Shown: positions 34,644 through 43,288 of the stretch, piece by piece
How positions within the stretch are numbered: the first letter of the stretch is position 1
How the letters are laid out: every line of letters begins with the position of its first letter
DNA from: Pseudomonas sp. S04
Lineage (GTDB): Bacteria; Pseudomonadota; Gammaproteobacteria; Pseudomonadales; Pseudomonadaceae
Assembly (NCBI RefSeq): GCF_009834545.1
Contig: NZ_CP019427.1
Coordinates: forward strand, 5,403,501 to 5,467,500
DNA: 64,000 nucleotides
Direction: 5' to 3'
Notes under the pieces: model-generated
The model's database searches: none
Seen by the model: the letters and a program-made list of their open reading frames with translations, nothing else
What the model was told of the DNA's origin: nothing
Translations under genes and position numbers: made by a program

Positions 34644-35144
34644 TCAGCGCTTGAACGCCTTCACTTCAGCTTCACGCAAGCGCGGGGCCAGCTTGTCGAG
34701 GACACCGTTGACGAACTTGTGGCCATCGGTGGAACCGAAGACTTTAGCCAGCTCGATGCCTTCGTTGATCACCACCCGGTACGGCACGTCGACGCGCTTG
34801 AGCAGTTCCCAGGTGGACAGGCGCAATACCGCCAGTTCAACCGGGTCGAGCTCGTCGATGGTCAGGTCCAGGCAAGGCGTGAGAGCGGTGTCGATTTCGG
34901 TCTTGAACTGCGGAACCCCGTGGAGGATTTCGCGGAAGTAGGCGCCATCGACATCACTGAAATCGTTATCGACCCGGAACTGCGCTTCGATCTCGTTCAA
35001 AGACTGCTTGGCCATGTGCCATTGATACAGGGCCTGGGTCGCGAGCTGACGGGCTTCGCGGCGCTTGACGCTCTTCGATGGTTTACCAGCATCCGCAGGC
35101 TTTGGATCGCGCGGGTTGAAACGATCGCTTTCGTCGCTAATCAC
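34644..35144 (-). CDS. nusB: Transcription antitermination factor NusB
   Basis: NusB binds boxA RNA with S10 and supports rRNA transcription. The 166-residue product has a basic, Asp-rich N-terminal extension followed by the helical core: [22 protein letters not shown], then [61 protein letters not shown]. The extension of about 30 residues is typical of Pseudomonas NusB. It overlaps ribH by 4 bp. Confidence 0.96.
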   Translation of the reverse strand: MISDESDRFNPRDPKPADAGKPSKSVKRREARQLATQALYQWHMAKQSLNEIEAQFRVDNDFSDVDGAYFREILHGVPQFKTEIDTALTPCLDLTIDELDPVELAVLRLSTWELLKRVDVPYRVVINEGIELAKVFGSTDGHKFVNGVLDKLAPRLREAEVKAFKR

Positions 35145-35617
35145 TTGGCCTCCAACTGCGCCAGCAGGCTGACCATTTCCAGAGCGGACAGGGCAGCTTC
35201 GGCACCTTTGTTACCGGCCTTGGTGCCGGAACGTTCGATGGCTTGCTCGATGGAATCAACGGTCAGCACGCCGAAAGCGACTGGAACGCCGAACTCCATG
35301 GACACCTGGGCCAGGCCCTTGGTGCATTCACCTGCCACGTATTCGAAGTGCGGAGTACCGCCACGAATGACCGCGCCCAGGGCGATGATTGCCGCGAACT
35401 CGCCTTTCTGGGCGACTTTCTGCGCAACCAGCGGGATTTCGAAGGCGCCAGGGGCACGGATGATGGTGATGTCGCTTTCGCTCACGCCATGGCGAACCAG
35501 GGCATCAACCGCACCGCTTACCAGGCTTTCGACAACAAAGCTGTTGAAACGGCCAACAACCAGGGCGTAGCGGCCTTTGGGGGCGATGAAGGTACCTTCG
35601 ATGGTCTTCAGGGTCAT
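35141..35617 (-). CDS. ribH: 6,7-dimethyl-8-ribityllumazine synthase
   Basis: Lumazine synthase joins the pyrimidine and the dihydroxybutanone phosphate in riboflavin synthesis. The 158-residue protein shows the N-terminal [24 protein letters not shown], the [11 protein letters not shown] phosphate/substrate site and [19 protein letters not shown], then [28 protein letters not shown]. In Pseudomonas literature this gene is called ribE. It is separated from the ribBA gene by 91 bp, without a visible FMN riboswitch, and overlaps nusB downstream. Confidence 0.97.
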   Translation of the reverse strand: MTLKTIEGTFIAPKGRYALVVGRFNSFVVESLVSGAVDALVRHGVSESDITIIRAPGAFEIPLVAQKVAQKGEFAAIIALGAVIRGGTPHFEYVAGECTKGLAQVSMEFGVPVAFGVLTVDSIEQAIERSGTKAGNKGAEAALSALEMVSLLAQLEAK

Positions 35618-35708
35618 TCGACAAATCTCTTAAAGAGCCGGGACGCGTTCAGTACGCGTCCCTCAGTGATATTTGAACCGCGAACAAGGGGTGGAAAAAC
35701 ACCGGCCT

Positions 35709-36800
35709 TTATTCGGAGGGCACGTATTCTACAACTTCCAGATCGAAACCGGATATCGCATTAAATTTCATTGGCGCCGACATCAGGCGCATTTTGCGTA
35801 CGCCAAGGTCGCGCAGGATCTGCGAACCGGCACCGACGATGCTGTAGGTGGTCGGCTTTTTCACCGCCGCCTGGTCAGCGGTTTCGCGGATATGCGCCAG
35901 CAACACGTCGCCATCGAGCGGGTGACCGAGCAACAGCACCACCCCGCTACCCGCCTCGGCAACCGCGGCCATGGCGGCGCGCAGGCTCCAGCGGCCCGGC
36001 TGCTTGACCATCAACAGGTCGCGCAGCGGGTCCATGTTGTGCACCCGCACCAGGGTCGGTTCTTCGGCGCACACGGTGCCCAGGGTCAGGGCCATGTGCA
36101 CGTCGCCTTCCACCGAATCACGATAGGTCACCAGGTTGAATTGGCCCAGTTCGCTGTCCAGTGGCTGCTCGGCAATCCGCTGAACGGTACGTTCGTGGAT
36201 CATCCGGTAGTGGATCAGGTCGGCGATGGTGCCGATCTTGATGTTGTGTTCAGCGGCAAAGGCTTCCAGCTCGGTACGACGGGACATGGTGCCGTCGTCG
36301 TTCATCACCTCGCAGATCACCCCGCTCGGCTCGAACCCGGCCATGCGCGCCAGGTCGCAGGCGGCTTCAGTGTGGCCGGCGCGGGCCAGGGTGCCACCGG
36401 CCTGGGCCATCAGCGGGAAGATGTGCCCCGGGCTGACGATATCTTCAGCCTTGGCGTCCTTGGCGGCAGCGGCCTGCACGGTACGCGCACGGTCGGCGGC
36501 CGAGATGCCGGTGGTCACGCCTTCGGCGGCTTCGATCGACACGGTGAACTTGGTGCCAAAGCCGGAACCGTTGCGCGGCGCCATCAGGGGCAGCTTCAGC
36601 AGTTCGCAGCGCTCGCGGCTCATCGGCATGCAGATCAGGCCACGGGCGTGCTTGGCCATGAAGTTGATGTGCTCAGCCTGGCAGCACTCGGCGGCCATGA
36701 TCAGGTCGCCTTCGTTCTCGCGGTCTTCGTCATCCATAAGGATGACCATCTTGCCTTGGCGGATGTCTTCAACCAGTTCTTCGATGCTATTGAGCGCCAC
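35709..36800 (-). CDS. ribB: 3,4-dihydroxy-2-butanone-4-phosphate synthase with degenerate GTP cyclohydrolase II half
   Basis: A 363-residue protein of RibBA layout. The N-terminal domain (to about residue 205) has the active-site residues of Rib[18 protein letters not shown] and later [24 protein letters not shown]. The C-terminal half aligns by shape with GTP cyclohydrolase II, but where RibA has CLTGD...CDC zinc cysteines it reads [18 protein letters not shown], without cysteines. So only the synthase reaction from ribulose 5-phosphate should work; the separate ribA supplies the cyclohydrolase. Such hybrids are usual in pseudomonads. Confidence 0.94.
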   Translation of the reverse strand: MALNSIEELVEDIRQGKMVILMDDEDRENEGDLIMAAECCQAEHINFMAKHARGLICMPMSRERCELLKLPLMAPRNGSGFGTKFTVSIEAAEGVTTGISAADRARTVQAAAAKDAKAEDIVSPGHIFPLMAQAGGTLARAGHTEAACDLARMAGFEPSGVICEVMNDDGTMSRRTELEAFAAEHNIKIGTIADLIHYRMIHERTVQRIAEQPLDSELGQFNLVTYRDSVEGDVHMALTLGTVCAEEPTLVRVHNMDPLRDLLMVKQPGRWSLRAAMAAVAEAGSGVVLLLGHPLDGDVLLAHIRETADQAAVKKPTTYSIVGAGSQILRDLGVRKMRLMSAPMKFNAISGFDLEVVEYVPSE

Positions 36801-36831
36801 GCGGCACCCCCCTTCTTTCGAAATTTGAGCT

Positions 36832-37497
36832 TCAGGATTTGAGGTAGCCGTTGGCGGCCAGAAAGCTTTCAGTGATGGTGCCGCCGGCAGTCGACTCCGC
36901 AGCCTTGTCGCCCAGCAGCAGTCGCTCCAGGTAACGGGCCAGCAGGTCCACTTCCAGGTTCACCCGGCGACCCGGCTGATACGCGGCCATGATGGTTTCG
37001 CTCAAGGTGTGCGGAATGATCGTCAGCAGGAATTCGGCGCCATCGACCGCGTTCACCGTCAGGCTGGTGCCGTCGACGGTGATCGAGCCTTTATGGGCGA
37101 TGTACTTGGCCAGTTCCTTCGGGGCACGGATGCGGAACTCCACGGCCCGGGCGTTTTCGGTGCGGGTGACCACTTCGCCGACGCCGTCGACGTGACCGCT
37201 GACCAGGTGGCCACCCAGGCGGGTGGTCGGAGTCAGGGCTTTTTCCAGGTTGACCGGGCTGCCGCTCTTGAGGTCATTCATGGCGGTGCAGTCGAGGGTT
37301 TCGCGACTGACGTCCGCTGCAAAACCGTCGCCTGGCAGCTCGACGGCCGTCAGGCAGACGCCGTTGACCGCAATGCTGTCGCCCAGTTTGACATCGCTCA
37401 GGTCGAGCTTGCCGGTGGCTACGTGAACCCGTACATCTCCGCCTTTTGGGGTCAATGCACGAATACTGCCGATGGATTCGATGATGCCGGTAAACAT
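36832..37497 (-). CDS. ribE: Riboflavin synthase alpha chain
   Basis: Riboflavin synthase dismutates two lumazine molecules to riboflavin. The 221-residue protein begins MFTGIIESIGSI and shows two tandem lumazine-binding halves, the first with GDSIAVNGVCLTAVEL and LGGHLVSGHVDGVGEV, the second with KGSITVDGTSLTVNAVD. This is the ribC gene in Pseudomonas naming. It sits between ribD and ribBA, with gaps of 44 and 31 bp, in the minus-strand nrdR-rib run. Confidence 0.96.
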   Translation of the reverse strand: MFTGIIESIGSIRALTPKGGDVRVHVATGKLDLSDVKLGDSIAVNGVCLTAVELPGDGFAADVSRETLDCTAMNDLKSGSPVNLEKALTPTTRLGGHLVSGHVDGVGEVVTRTENARAVEFRIRAPKELAKYIAHKGSITVDGTSLTVNAVDGAEFLLTIIPHTLSETIMAAYQPGRRVNLEVDLLARYLERLLLGDKAAESTAGGTITESFLAANGYLKS

Positions 37498-37541
37498 GAA
37501 GTCCTCCTCGAGAACAAAACCTTCTTGGCCGCAGCCGGGAA

Positions 37542-38675
37542 TTATACGCTTGCGGCCGGCACGGGAATGGCGGTGACTCGCCAGTCATCGCCAACCGCAC
37601 GAATGTCAGTGATTTTCAGTGCCGGCGCATCCTTCATTTGCGTCAGTGGCCAGTCGAGCAATGGCCGCGCGGTGGAGCCGAGGAACTTGCCAGCGACAAA
37701 GATCTGGTACTCGTCCACCAGGCCTTGCTGGGCAAAGGCGCCCGCCAGCCTTGGGCCGGCTTCCACCAGCACCTCGTTGACGCCGCGGGCGGCCAGTTCG
37801 AGCAATAGCTTGCGCAGGTCGACCTGACCCTCTTCACCCGGCACGATCAGGCACTCGGGGCCGTTGGCGTACTGCTCTTCCACGGCCACGCAGGTGGCGA
37901 CCAGGGCCGGGCCGGCCTTGAAGAACGGGGCATCGAGCGGCACCCGCAGGCGACCATCGATCAATACCCGCAACGGTGGACGGCTCATGGCCAGGGCGCT
38001 TTGTTCGGCGTCCAGCCCCAACTCGTCGGCGCGCACAGTCAGGCGCGCGTCGTCCGCCAGCACCGTGTCGGCCCCCGTCAACACCACGCTGGCCTGCGCC
38101 CGCAGGCGTTGGACCGCGGAGCGCGCCGCCGGGCCGGTAATCCATTGGCTTTCGCCGCTGGCCATGGCGGTGCGCCCATCCAGGCTCATGGCCAACTTGA
38201 CCCGCACGAACGGCAAGCCGTGCTCCATGCGCTTGAGGAAACCCAGGTTGAGCTGGCGCGCCTCGCCTTCGAGCACGCCGCAGGTGGTGGCGATGCCGGC
38301 CTGTTCCAGGCGCTGCAGGCCACGCCCGGCCACTTCCGGGTTGGGGTCCTGCATGGCGGCAACGACGCGTGCTACCCCCGCCGTGACCAACCCATCGGCG
38401 CACGGTGGCGTGCGGCCGTGATGGCTGCAGGGTTCGAGCGTGACGTAGGCGGTCGCGCCCCGCGCCTGCTCGCCGGCGGCGCGCAAGGCGTGGACTTCGG
38501 CATGCGGCTCGCCGGTGCGCACATGCCAGCCTTCGCCGACGACCTGCCCGTCACGCACGATCACGCAACCGACCCGCGGATTGGGGTGGGTGCTGTAGTG
38601 GCCCTTGCGTGCCAGTTCCAGCGCGCGCGCCATGTAGTGGGCGTCGAGGATCGCTTGCTCAGTGGACATCGTCAT
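37542..38675 (-). CDS. ribD: Bifunctional riboflavin deaminase/reductase
   Basis: RibD deaminates and then reduces the pyrimidine intermediate of riboflavin synthesis. The 377-residue protein has the N-terminal cytidine-deaminase-like zinc site [11 protein letters not shown] with [17 protein letters not shown] and a C-terminal reductase domain: [26 protein letters not shown] and [24 protein letters not shown]. The ATG at 38675 overlaps the nrdR stop (ATGA), which supports this start; MSTEQ two codons later is possible too. Confidence 0.96.
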   Translation of the reverse strand: MTMSTEQAILDAHYMARALELARKGHYSTHPNPRVGCVIVRDGQVVGEGWHVRTGEPHAEVHALRAAGEQARGATAYVTLEPCSHHGRTPPCADGLVTAGVARVVAAMQDPNPEVAGRGLQRLEQAGIATTCGVLEGEARQLNLGFLKRMEHGLPFVRVKLAMSLDGRTAMASGESQWITGPAARSAVQRLRAQASVVLTGADTVLADDARLTVRADELGLDAEQSALAMSRPPLRVLIDGRLRVPLDAPFFKAGPALVATCVAVEEQYANGPECLIVPGEEGQVDLRKLLLELAARGVNEVLVEAGPRLAGAFAQQGLVDEYQIFVAGKFLGSTARPLLDWPLTQMKDAPALKITDIRAVGDDWRVTAIPVPAASV

Positions 38676-39136
38676 GGTTTGACCGGTTCTCGGGCCAGGC
38701 GATCGATCTCTTCGCGGAACTCGTTGAGGTCCTGGAAGCGGCGATACACCGAAGCGAAACGAATGTAGGCGACTTCATCAAGCTTCTGCAGCTCGGCCAT
38801 CACCAGCTCACCGACCACCAGCGATTTGACTTCGCGCTCGCCGGTTGCCCGCAGTTTGTGCTTGATGTGCACCAGAGAGGATTCCAGGCGCTCGACGCTC
38901 ACTGGACGTTTTTCCAGGGCGCGCTGCATGCCGGCGCGAAGTTTTTCTTCGTCGAACGGCTGGCGGCTGCCGTCGGTTTTGATCAGGCGCGGCAACACCA
39001 GTTCGGCGGTCTCGAACGTCGTGAAACGTTCGCCGCAGGCCAGGCATTCACGCCGGCGGCGCACCTGTTCGCCCTCGGCGACCAGACGGGAGTCGATGAC
39101 CTTGGTGTCGTTGGCACCGCAGAAGGGACAGTGCAT
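38672..39136 (-). CDS. nrdR: Transcriptional repressor of ribonucleotide reductase genes
   Basis: NrdR senses ATP/dATP and represses nrd genes. I place the start at 39136, giving a 154-residue protein that begins [18 protein letters not shown] with a zinc ribbon completed by CLACGERF, followed by the ATP-cone domain ([33 protein letters not shown]). A longer frame starting at 39193 would add an unrelated 19-residue N-terminus. It is first in the nrdR-ribD-ribE-ribB minus-strand unit, the usual arrangement. Confidence 0.96.
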   Translation of the reverse strand: MHCPFCGANDTKVIDSRLVAEGEQVRRRRECLACGERFTTFETAELVLPRLIKTDGSRQPFDEEKLRAGMQRALEKRPVSVERLESSLVHIKHKLRATGEREVKSLVVGELVMAELQKLDEVAYIRFASVYRRFQDLNEFREEIDRLAREPVKP

Positions 39137-39264
39137 GGTGGCAGGCAACAAAAAAAGGGAGGGCCATGGTAGCGCATCCCGGTGGCAAGACAAGCCATAG
39201 GGTTTACGGTATACAGACGGGCTATAGTGCTTGATCCATGGATTTCACCTCGCTGGAGCCGCAA

Positions 39265-39729
39265 ATGCCGCTACGACCGCTTGTTTTACTCAGTTTCGTC
39301 AGCCTGCTGGTGGCCTGTAGCAGTGATGCGCCCAAGCCCGCAGAACCGGCATCCGGCCCCGCGCCGCAGATGGCCCAGAAGAAGGCCCAGGCGTCCGCCG
39401 ACCAGGGTCCGCTGCCGGCTTACCAGCGCGAACTGAGCGGTTCGTTGCAGGGTGTGCCAGCGGGGGCCGAAGTCGAACTGGCGCTGCTGGTGGTCGACGA
39501 GCGTTCGCGGCCGCAGCAGTTGCTGGCCAGCGCCAACCTGGTCGGCAACAACCAGGCCCTGCCGTTTCACCTGCGCTTCAACCCCGAAGCCTTTCCCGCC
39601 GGCGCGCGGGTCGAGCTGCGCGGGCGCGCCAGCCAATCCGGGCAACTGATCCTGCACCTGCCCTCGCAACGAATTTTCCAGCCGACTTCCCAGGCTCTGG
39701 GGCAATTGCAATTCGTCAAAGCACCATGA
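39265..39729 (+). CDS. YbaY-family lipoprotein
   Basis: A 154-residue lipoprotein: signal MPLRPLVLLSFVSLLVACSSD with the lipobox LVAC. The mature part is rich in Ala/Pro/Gln at first, then has the YbaY-like beta domain LSGSLQGVPAGAEVELALLVVDER, with PFHLRFNPEAFPAGARVELRGRA at the centre. GGAG precedes ATG 39265 at good spacing; an earlier ATG at 39238 would put nine more residues before the signal. The stop overlaps the next gene's start by 4 bp. Function is unknown. Confidence 0.8.
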   Translation: MPLRPLVLLSFVSLLVACSSDAPKPAEPASGPAPQMAQKKAQASADQGPLPAYQRELSGSLQGVPAGAEVELALLVVDERSRPQQLLASANLVGNNQALPFHLRFNPEAFPAGARVELRGRASQSGQLILHLPSQRIFQPTSQALGQLQFVKAP

Positions 39730-40391
39730 CGGCACCGCTCGACCTGCAACACGCCCTGAGTGAACTGCTGGGCGATGCGCAACTGGTGCCCTGCCCGCTG
39801 CCGGATACCGAGCTGCAACTGTGGCTGATCGACGGCGACAACATGGACCGTGCCTTCAGCCCGGAAGAAACCCGACGGATCCTGCATGAACCGCCGTACT
39901 GGAGTTTCTGCTGGGCCAGCGGCCTGGCAGTGGCGCGTTACCTGGCCGCCCACCCACAGTGGGTCGCTGGCAAGCGGGTGCTGGATTTCGGTGCCGGTTC
40001 CGGGGTGGCGGGGATTGCGGCGGTCAAGGCCGGTGCCCTCGAAGTGGTGGCCTGCGACCTCGATCCCCTGGCACTCGCCGCCTGCCGGGCCAATGCCCGG
40101 CTCAATGGGGTTGAACTCAGCTATTCAACGGACTTTTTCGCCGAGGCCGATCGTTTCGACCTGATCCTGGTGGCTGACGTGCTGTATGACCGCGCCAACC
40201 TGCCGCTGCTCGACGCATTCCTCAGCCGAGGCCGCGAAGCCCTGGTCGCCGACTCACGGGTGCGCGACTTCTCGCATCCGCTCTACCGGCGGCTGGAGAT
40301 GCTCGAGGCCATGACCTTGCCCGACCTGGCCGAGCCTGAAGAGTTTCGCCATGTGAGCCTGTACCATGCTGCCCGCTGCGTTACGGATTGA
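39726..40391 (+). CDS. Class I SAM-dependent methyltransferase
   Basis: A 221-residue methyltransferase. The SAM-binding motif I reads VLDFGAGSGVAGIAAVKAGA, followed by the acidic VACDLDPLALAACRANARLNGV and the post-II LILVADVLYDRANLP. This is the pattern of the PrmA/ETFB-KMT family of protein lysine or amino-group methyltransferases. The target protein is unknown. It overlaps the lipoprotein gene by 4 bp and precedes the thioredoxin gene, an arrangement seen in P. aeruginosa near PA4061, as I recall. Confidence 0.85.
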   Translation: MTAPLDLQHALSELLGDAQLVPCPLPDTELQLWLIDGDNMDRAFSPEETRRILHEPPYWSFCWASGLAVARYLAAHPQWVAGKRVLDFGAGSGVAGIAAVKAGALEVVACDLDPLALAACRANARLNGVELSYSTDFFAEADRFDLILVADVLYDRANLPLLDAFLSRGREALVADSRVRDFSHPLYRRLEMLEAMTLPDLAEPEEFRHVSLYHAARCVTD

Positions 40392-40465
40392 CCCGGCTGC
40401 CTGCGCTTTCGGCCAACCCCACCAAGCTTTATAGTTGCCCCATCCACGTTTTTTCGAGAAACCCC

Positions 40466-41338
40466 ATGAGTCAAGACACGCCGTACATCTTCGACGCCAC
40501 CACCGCTGATTTCGAGCAGTCGGTGATCGAGAACTCGTTCCACAAGCCCGTGCTGGTGGATTTCTGGGCTGAATGGTGTGCACCGTGCAAGGCGCTGATG
40601 CCGATGCTGCAAACCATCGCCGAGAGTTACCAGGGCGAGTTGCTGCTGGCCAAGGTCAATTGTGATGCCGAGCCAGACGTCGTGGCACGCTTCGGCATTC
40701 GCAGCCTGCCGACCGTGGTGCTGTTCAAGGACGGTCAGCCGGTGGACGGTTTTGCCGGCGCGCAACCGGAATCCGCGGTGCGCGCACTGCTCGAACCCCA
40801 TGTACAGATGCCTCCGCCGCCTGCGGCCGATCCATTCGAACAGGCCCAGGGGTTGTTCGACGAGGGGCGCTTTGCCGAGGCCGAGGCCGCGCTCAAAGTG
40901 CTGCTGGGGGAAGACAACAGCCACGCCGGCGCACTGATCCTGTATGCCCGCTGCCTGACCGAACGCGGCGAGCTTGGCGAAGCCCAAGCCGTGCTGGATG
41001 CGGTCAAGAGCGATGAGCACAAGGCCGCACTGGCGGGCGCCAAGGCGCAGATCCAGTTCCTCGGCCAGGCAGCGAACCTGCCGGATGTGGCCGACCTGAA
41101 AGCGCGCCTGGCACAGAATCCACAGGACGACGAAGCGGTCTATCAATTGGCAATCCAGCAACTGGCCCGCCAGCAATACGACCCGGCGCTGGACTCGCTG
41201 CTCAAGTTGTTCATCCGCAACCGCAGCTACAGCGAAGGTTTGCCGCACAAGACCCTGCTGCAGGTGTTTGAGCTGCTGGGCAACGATCACCCGCTGGTCA
41301 CCACCTACCGCCGCAAGTTGTTTGCTGCGTTGTACTGA
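40466..41338 (+). CDS. ybbN: Thioredoxin-TPR protein, CnoX/YbbN type
   Basis: A 290-residue protein with an N-terminal thioredoxin domain and a TPR-like C-terminal half (about 115-290). The active site is WCAPCK with Cys38 and Cys41, so both redox cysteines are present, unlike E. coli CnoX, whose site lacks the first Cys. It should act as a holdase/redox chaperone linked to GroEL. The C-terminal helices start FEQAQGLFDEGRFAEAEAAL and continue in TPR-like repeats. The ATG at 40466 is preferred because the upstream in-frame region is intergenic. Confidence 0.88.
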   Translation: MSQDTPYIFDATTADFEQSVIENSFHKPVLVDFWAEWCAPCKALMPMLQTIAESYQGELLLAKVNCDAEPDVVARFGIRSLPTVVLFKDGQPVDGFAGAQPESAVRALLEPHVQMPPPPAADPFEQAQGLFDEGRFAEAEAALKVLLGEDNSHAGALILYARCLTERGELGEAQAVLDAVKSDEHKAALAGAKAQIQFLGQAANLPDVADLKARLAQNPQDDEAVYQLAIQQLARQQYDPALDSLLKLFIRNRSYSEGLPHKTLLQVFELLGNDHPLVTTYRRKLFAALY

Positions 41339-41353
41339 TCGCTACCGGAGCGT

Positions 41354-41713
41354 CTACAAAGGCTCTACCCAGCTATAGAGCGGTGTATCGCCGCCGCTCA
41401 GCACCTTGACCTCGGCGCAGTGGCGCAGGCGCACCAATAGGCGCTTGCCAGCTACTGCGCTGCCGGTCAGTCCTTCCAGTTGCTCGAGCAGATCCGGCCC
41501 ACTCAGTTGCCCGGACTTGCGCAGCAACGCCTTGGCCAACTGCCACTGGGCGTCGTCCGGATTGGCCGGTTTCGCCGCAACGCTGGCGGCGGGCTCTACG
41601 CCGTCGACCTTGCTCACCTGCAACTGCGCGCCAAGTTTCGCCCAATCGCCATCATCGAGCTCCAGGGTCAAGTCCACCGGCCAGTCGCCGATGCTTCCAC
41701 GTATGCGCAACAT
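41354..41713 (-). CDS. Conserved Pseudomonas protein of unknown function
   Basis: A 119-residue protein beginning MLRIRGSIGDWPVDLTLELDDGDWAKLGAQL. I prefer the start at 41713; a longer frame from 41773 would overlap the Zur-like box region. It has no signal peptide or membrane segment and ends with a beta-rich VRLRHCAEVKVLSGGDTPLYSWVEPL. The middle, PDDAQWQLAKALLRKSGQL, is helical. It may be a cytosolic accessory protein, but I recognise no domain. It is divergent from the zinc-related gene, so both may share control by the box at 41796. Confidence 0.65.
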   Translation of the reverse strand: MLRIRGSIGDWPVDLTLELDDGDWAKLGAQLQVSKVDGVEPAASVAAKPANPDDAQWQLAKALLRKSGQLSGPDLLEQLEGLTGSAVAGKRLLVRLRHCAEVKVLSGGDTPLYSWVEPL

Positions 41714-41795
41714 TGGGCTTTCCTCAGGTTTATGACGAACATGCTCCCACGCGTCTTGCGCAACGCCAAGCATGCAGTCAAACTCCCGCCGATAT

Positions 41796-41815
41796 TGTTA
41801 TAAGATCACATAACA
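41796..41815. promoter_or_regulatory. Zur-like zinc-responsive operator
   Basis: TGTTATAAGATCACATAACA contains TGTTAT and ATAACA arms and matches 14 of 15 bases of the E. coli znu operator form TGTTATAATATCACA, from memory. It lies 32 bases upstream of the DUF2796 gene, in an AT-rich patch, and could block its promoter when zinc is plentiful. Confidence 0.75.
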
Positions 41816-41846
41816 AAACAGTTAACTTCCGCCCCGGAGACTTTCC

Positions 41847-42446
41847 ATGCGCCGTCTGCTCCTCGCTTTGCCGTTTGCCCTGTTGCCGCTGGCCATCGCC
41901 CAAGCGGCCGACGAACATGATCATGATCATCAACACGCCAGCCTCGGAGCTCACGAACATGGCGTCGGGCGCTTGAACGCGGCGCTGGATGGCCAGACCC
42001 TGGAGCTGGAACTGGACAGCCCGGCGATGAACCTGGTGGGCTTCGAACACGCCGCCAATACGCCGGCAGACAAGGTCAAGGTTGCCGCGGTACGGGCACA
42101 ACTGGAGCAGCCGCTGGTGCTGTTCAGCCTGCCGCAGGCCGCCAACTGCGTGCTCAGCCAGCAGGAGCTGAACAGCCCGCTGTTCGGTGACAAACCGGAC
42201 GCCGACGATGACCACGACCACGCAGACGCCAAGGACGCCGAGGGTCATGAACACCACCATGACCACAGCGAAATCCACGCACATTACCAGTTCACCTGCA
42301 GCCAACCGGATGCGCTGAAGAGCCTGGACCTGGCCCAGGTGTTCAAGACCTTCCCCGCCACCCAGAAAATTCAGGTACAACTCATCAGCCCCAACGGCCA
42401 GCAAGGGGTCGAGGTGACGGCCAAGGCGGCTGCGCTTAAATTCTGA
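41847..42446 (+). CDS. DUF2796 periplasmic zinc-binding-type protein
   Basis: A 199-residue protein with a signal peptide (MRRLLLALPFALLPLAIAQA) and two His/Asp-rich clusters, DEHDHDHQHASLGAHEHG near the start and DDDHDHADAKD with GHEHHHDHSEIHAHY later. The rest is a DUF2796 domain. His-rich segments and the upstream Zur-like box point to zinc capture in the periplasm, as proposed for related proteins. It is the first gene of a zinc-associated set with the ABC transporter and DUF3299 genes, although a REPIN separates it from them. Confidence 0.88.
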   Translation: MRRLLLALPFALLPLAIAQAADEHDHDHQHASLGAHEHGVGRLNAALDGQTLELELDSPAMNLVGFEHAANTPADKVKVAAVRAQLEQPLVLFSLPQAANCVLSQQELNSPLFGDKPDADDDHDHADAKDAEGHEHHHDHSEIHAHYQFTCSQPDALKSLDLAQVFKTFPATQKIQVQLISPNGQQGVEVTAKAAALKF

Positions 42447-42459
42447 ATCCACCGAAGAT

Positions 42460-42550
42460 CCCCTGTAGGAGCGAGCCTGCTCGCGATGGAGTGTCAGATA
42501 CTTTGGTATCGACTGATACACCATCGCGAGCAGGCTCGCTCCTACAGGGG
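42460..42550. repeat. REPIN between the DUF2796 gene and the ABC genes
   Basis: CCCCTGTAGGAGCGAGCCTG at the left and its reverse complement at the right enclose a palindrome that is perfect at the ends with a short imperfect centre. It may mark an mRNA processing point inside the presumed operon. Confidence 0.9.
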
Positions 42551-42576
42551 TTCACCACCAACCAGACCGGTTTCAC

Positions 42577-43287
42577 ATGACCCAAGCACTCATCGAACTG
42601 ACCGACCTGGGCTTCCATTGGCCCGGTCACCCGCCCTTGCTGGACATCCCGGCGTTTCGCCTGGAGGCCGGTGAAACCCTGTTTCTCAAAGGCCCCAGTG
42701 GCAGCGGCAAGACCACCCTGCTGGGCCTGCTCGGCGGCGTGCAGAAGCCCAATCGCGGCAGCATCCGTTTGCTCGGGCAGGAACTGACGGACCTCTCGGC
42801 CGGTGCCCGGGATCGTTTTCGGGTCGACCACACGGGCTACATCTTCCAGCAGTTCAACCTGCTGCCGTTTCTCTCGGTGCGCGAAAACGTCGAGTTGCCC
42901 TGCCACTTCTCCAGCGTGCGCGCCAACCGCGCGATCCAGCGTCATGGCAGCGTCGACAGCGCCGCCGCGACGCTGCTGGCGCACCTGGGGCTCAAGGATC
43001 CAGGCCTGCTTGGTCGACGGGCCGACTCCCTGTCGATTGGCCAACAGCAACGCGTCGCCGCTGCCCGCGCACTGATCGGCCAGCCGGAATTGGTGATCGC
43101 CGACGAGCCGACCTCGGCCCTCGACTACGATGCCCGCGAGGCCTTCATCCGCCTGCTGTTCGCCGAATGCCGGGAAGCCGGTTCCAGCCTGTTGTTCGTC
43201 AGCCACGACCAGAGCCTGGCGCCGCTGTTCGATCGTCACCTGTCGCTGGCCGAACTCAATCGCGCCGCCACGCCCGCAGAGGTCTGA
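42577..43287 (+). CDS. ABC transporter ATPase (LolD/MacB type)
   Basis: A 236-residue ABC ATPase. It has Walker A GPSGSGKTT, a Q-loop QQFNLLPFLSV, a signature read here as LSIGQQQRVAAARAL in place of LSGGQ, and Walker B LVIADEPTSALD, then the H-loop SHDQS. The family is the LolD/MacB branch that works with FtsX-like permeases, and the permease follows 1 bp later. The signature motif has Ile for Gly, which some members show. With the DUF2796 and DUF3299 genes it forms a zinc-associated locus. Substrate not known. Confidence 0.9.
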   Translation: MTQALIELTDLGFHWPGHPPLLDIPAFRLEAGETLFLKGPSGSGKTTLLGLLGGVQKPNRGSIRLLGQELTDLSAGARDRFRVDHTGYIFQQFNLLPFLSVRENVELPCHFSSVRANRAIQRHGSVDSAAATLLAHLGLKDPGLLGRRADSLSIGQQQRVAAARALIGQPELVIADEPTSALDYDAREAFIRLLFAECREAGSSLLFVSHDQSLAPLFDRHLSLAELNRAATPAEV

Positions 43288-43288
43288 G

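Noticed and set aside
35618..39237. FMN riboswitch (RFN element) for the riboflavin genes
   Set aside because: The gaps are 31, 44 and 91 bp within the run and about 100 bp upstream of nrdR; no RFN-type conserved blocks were seen.
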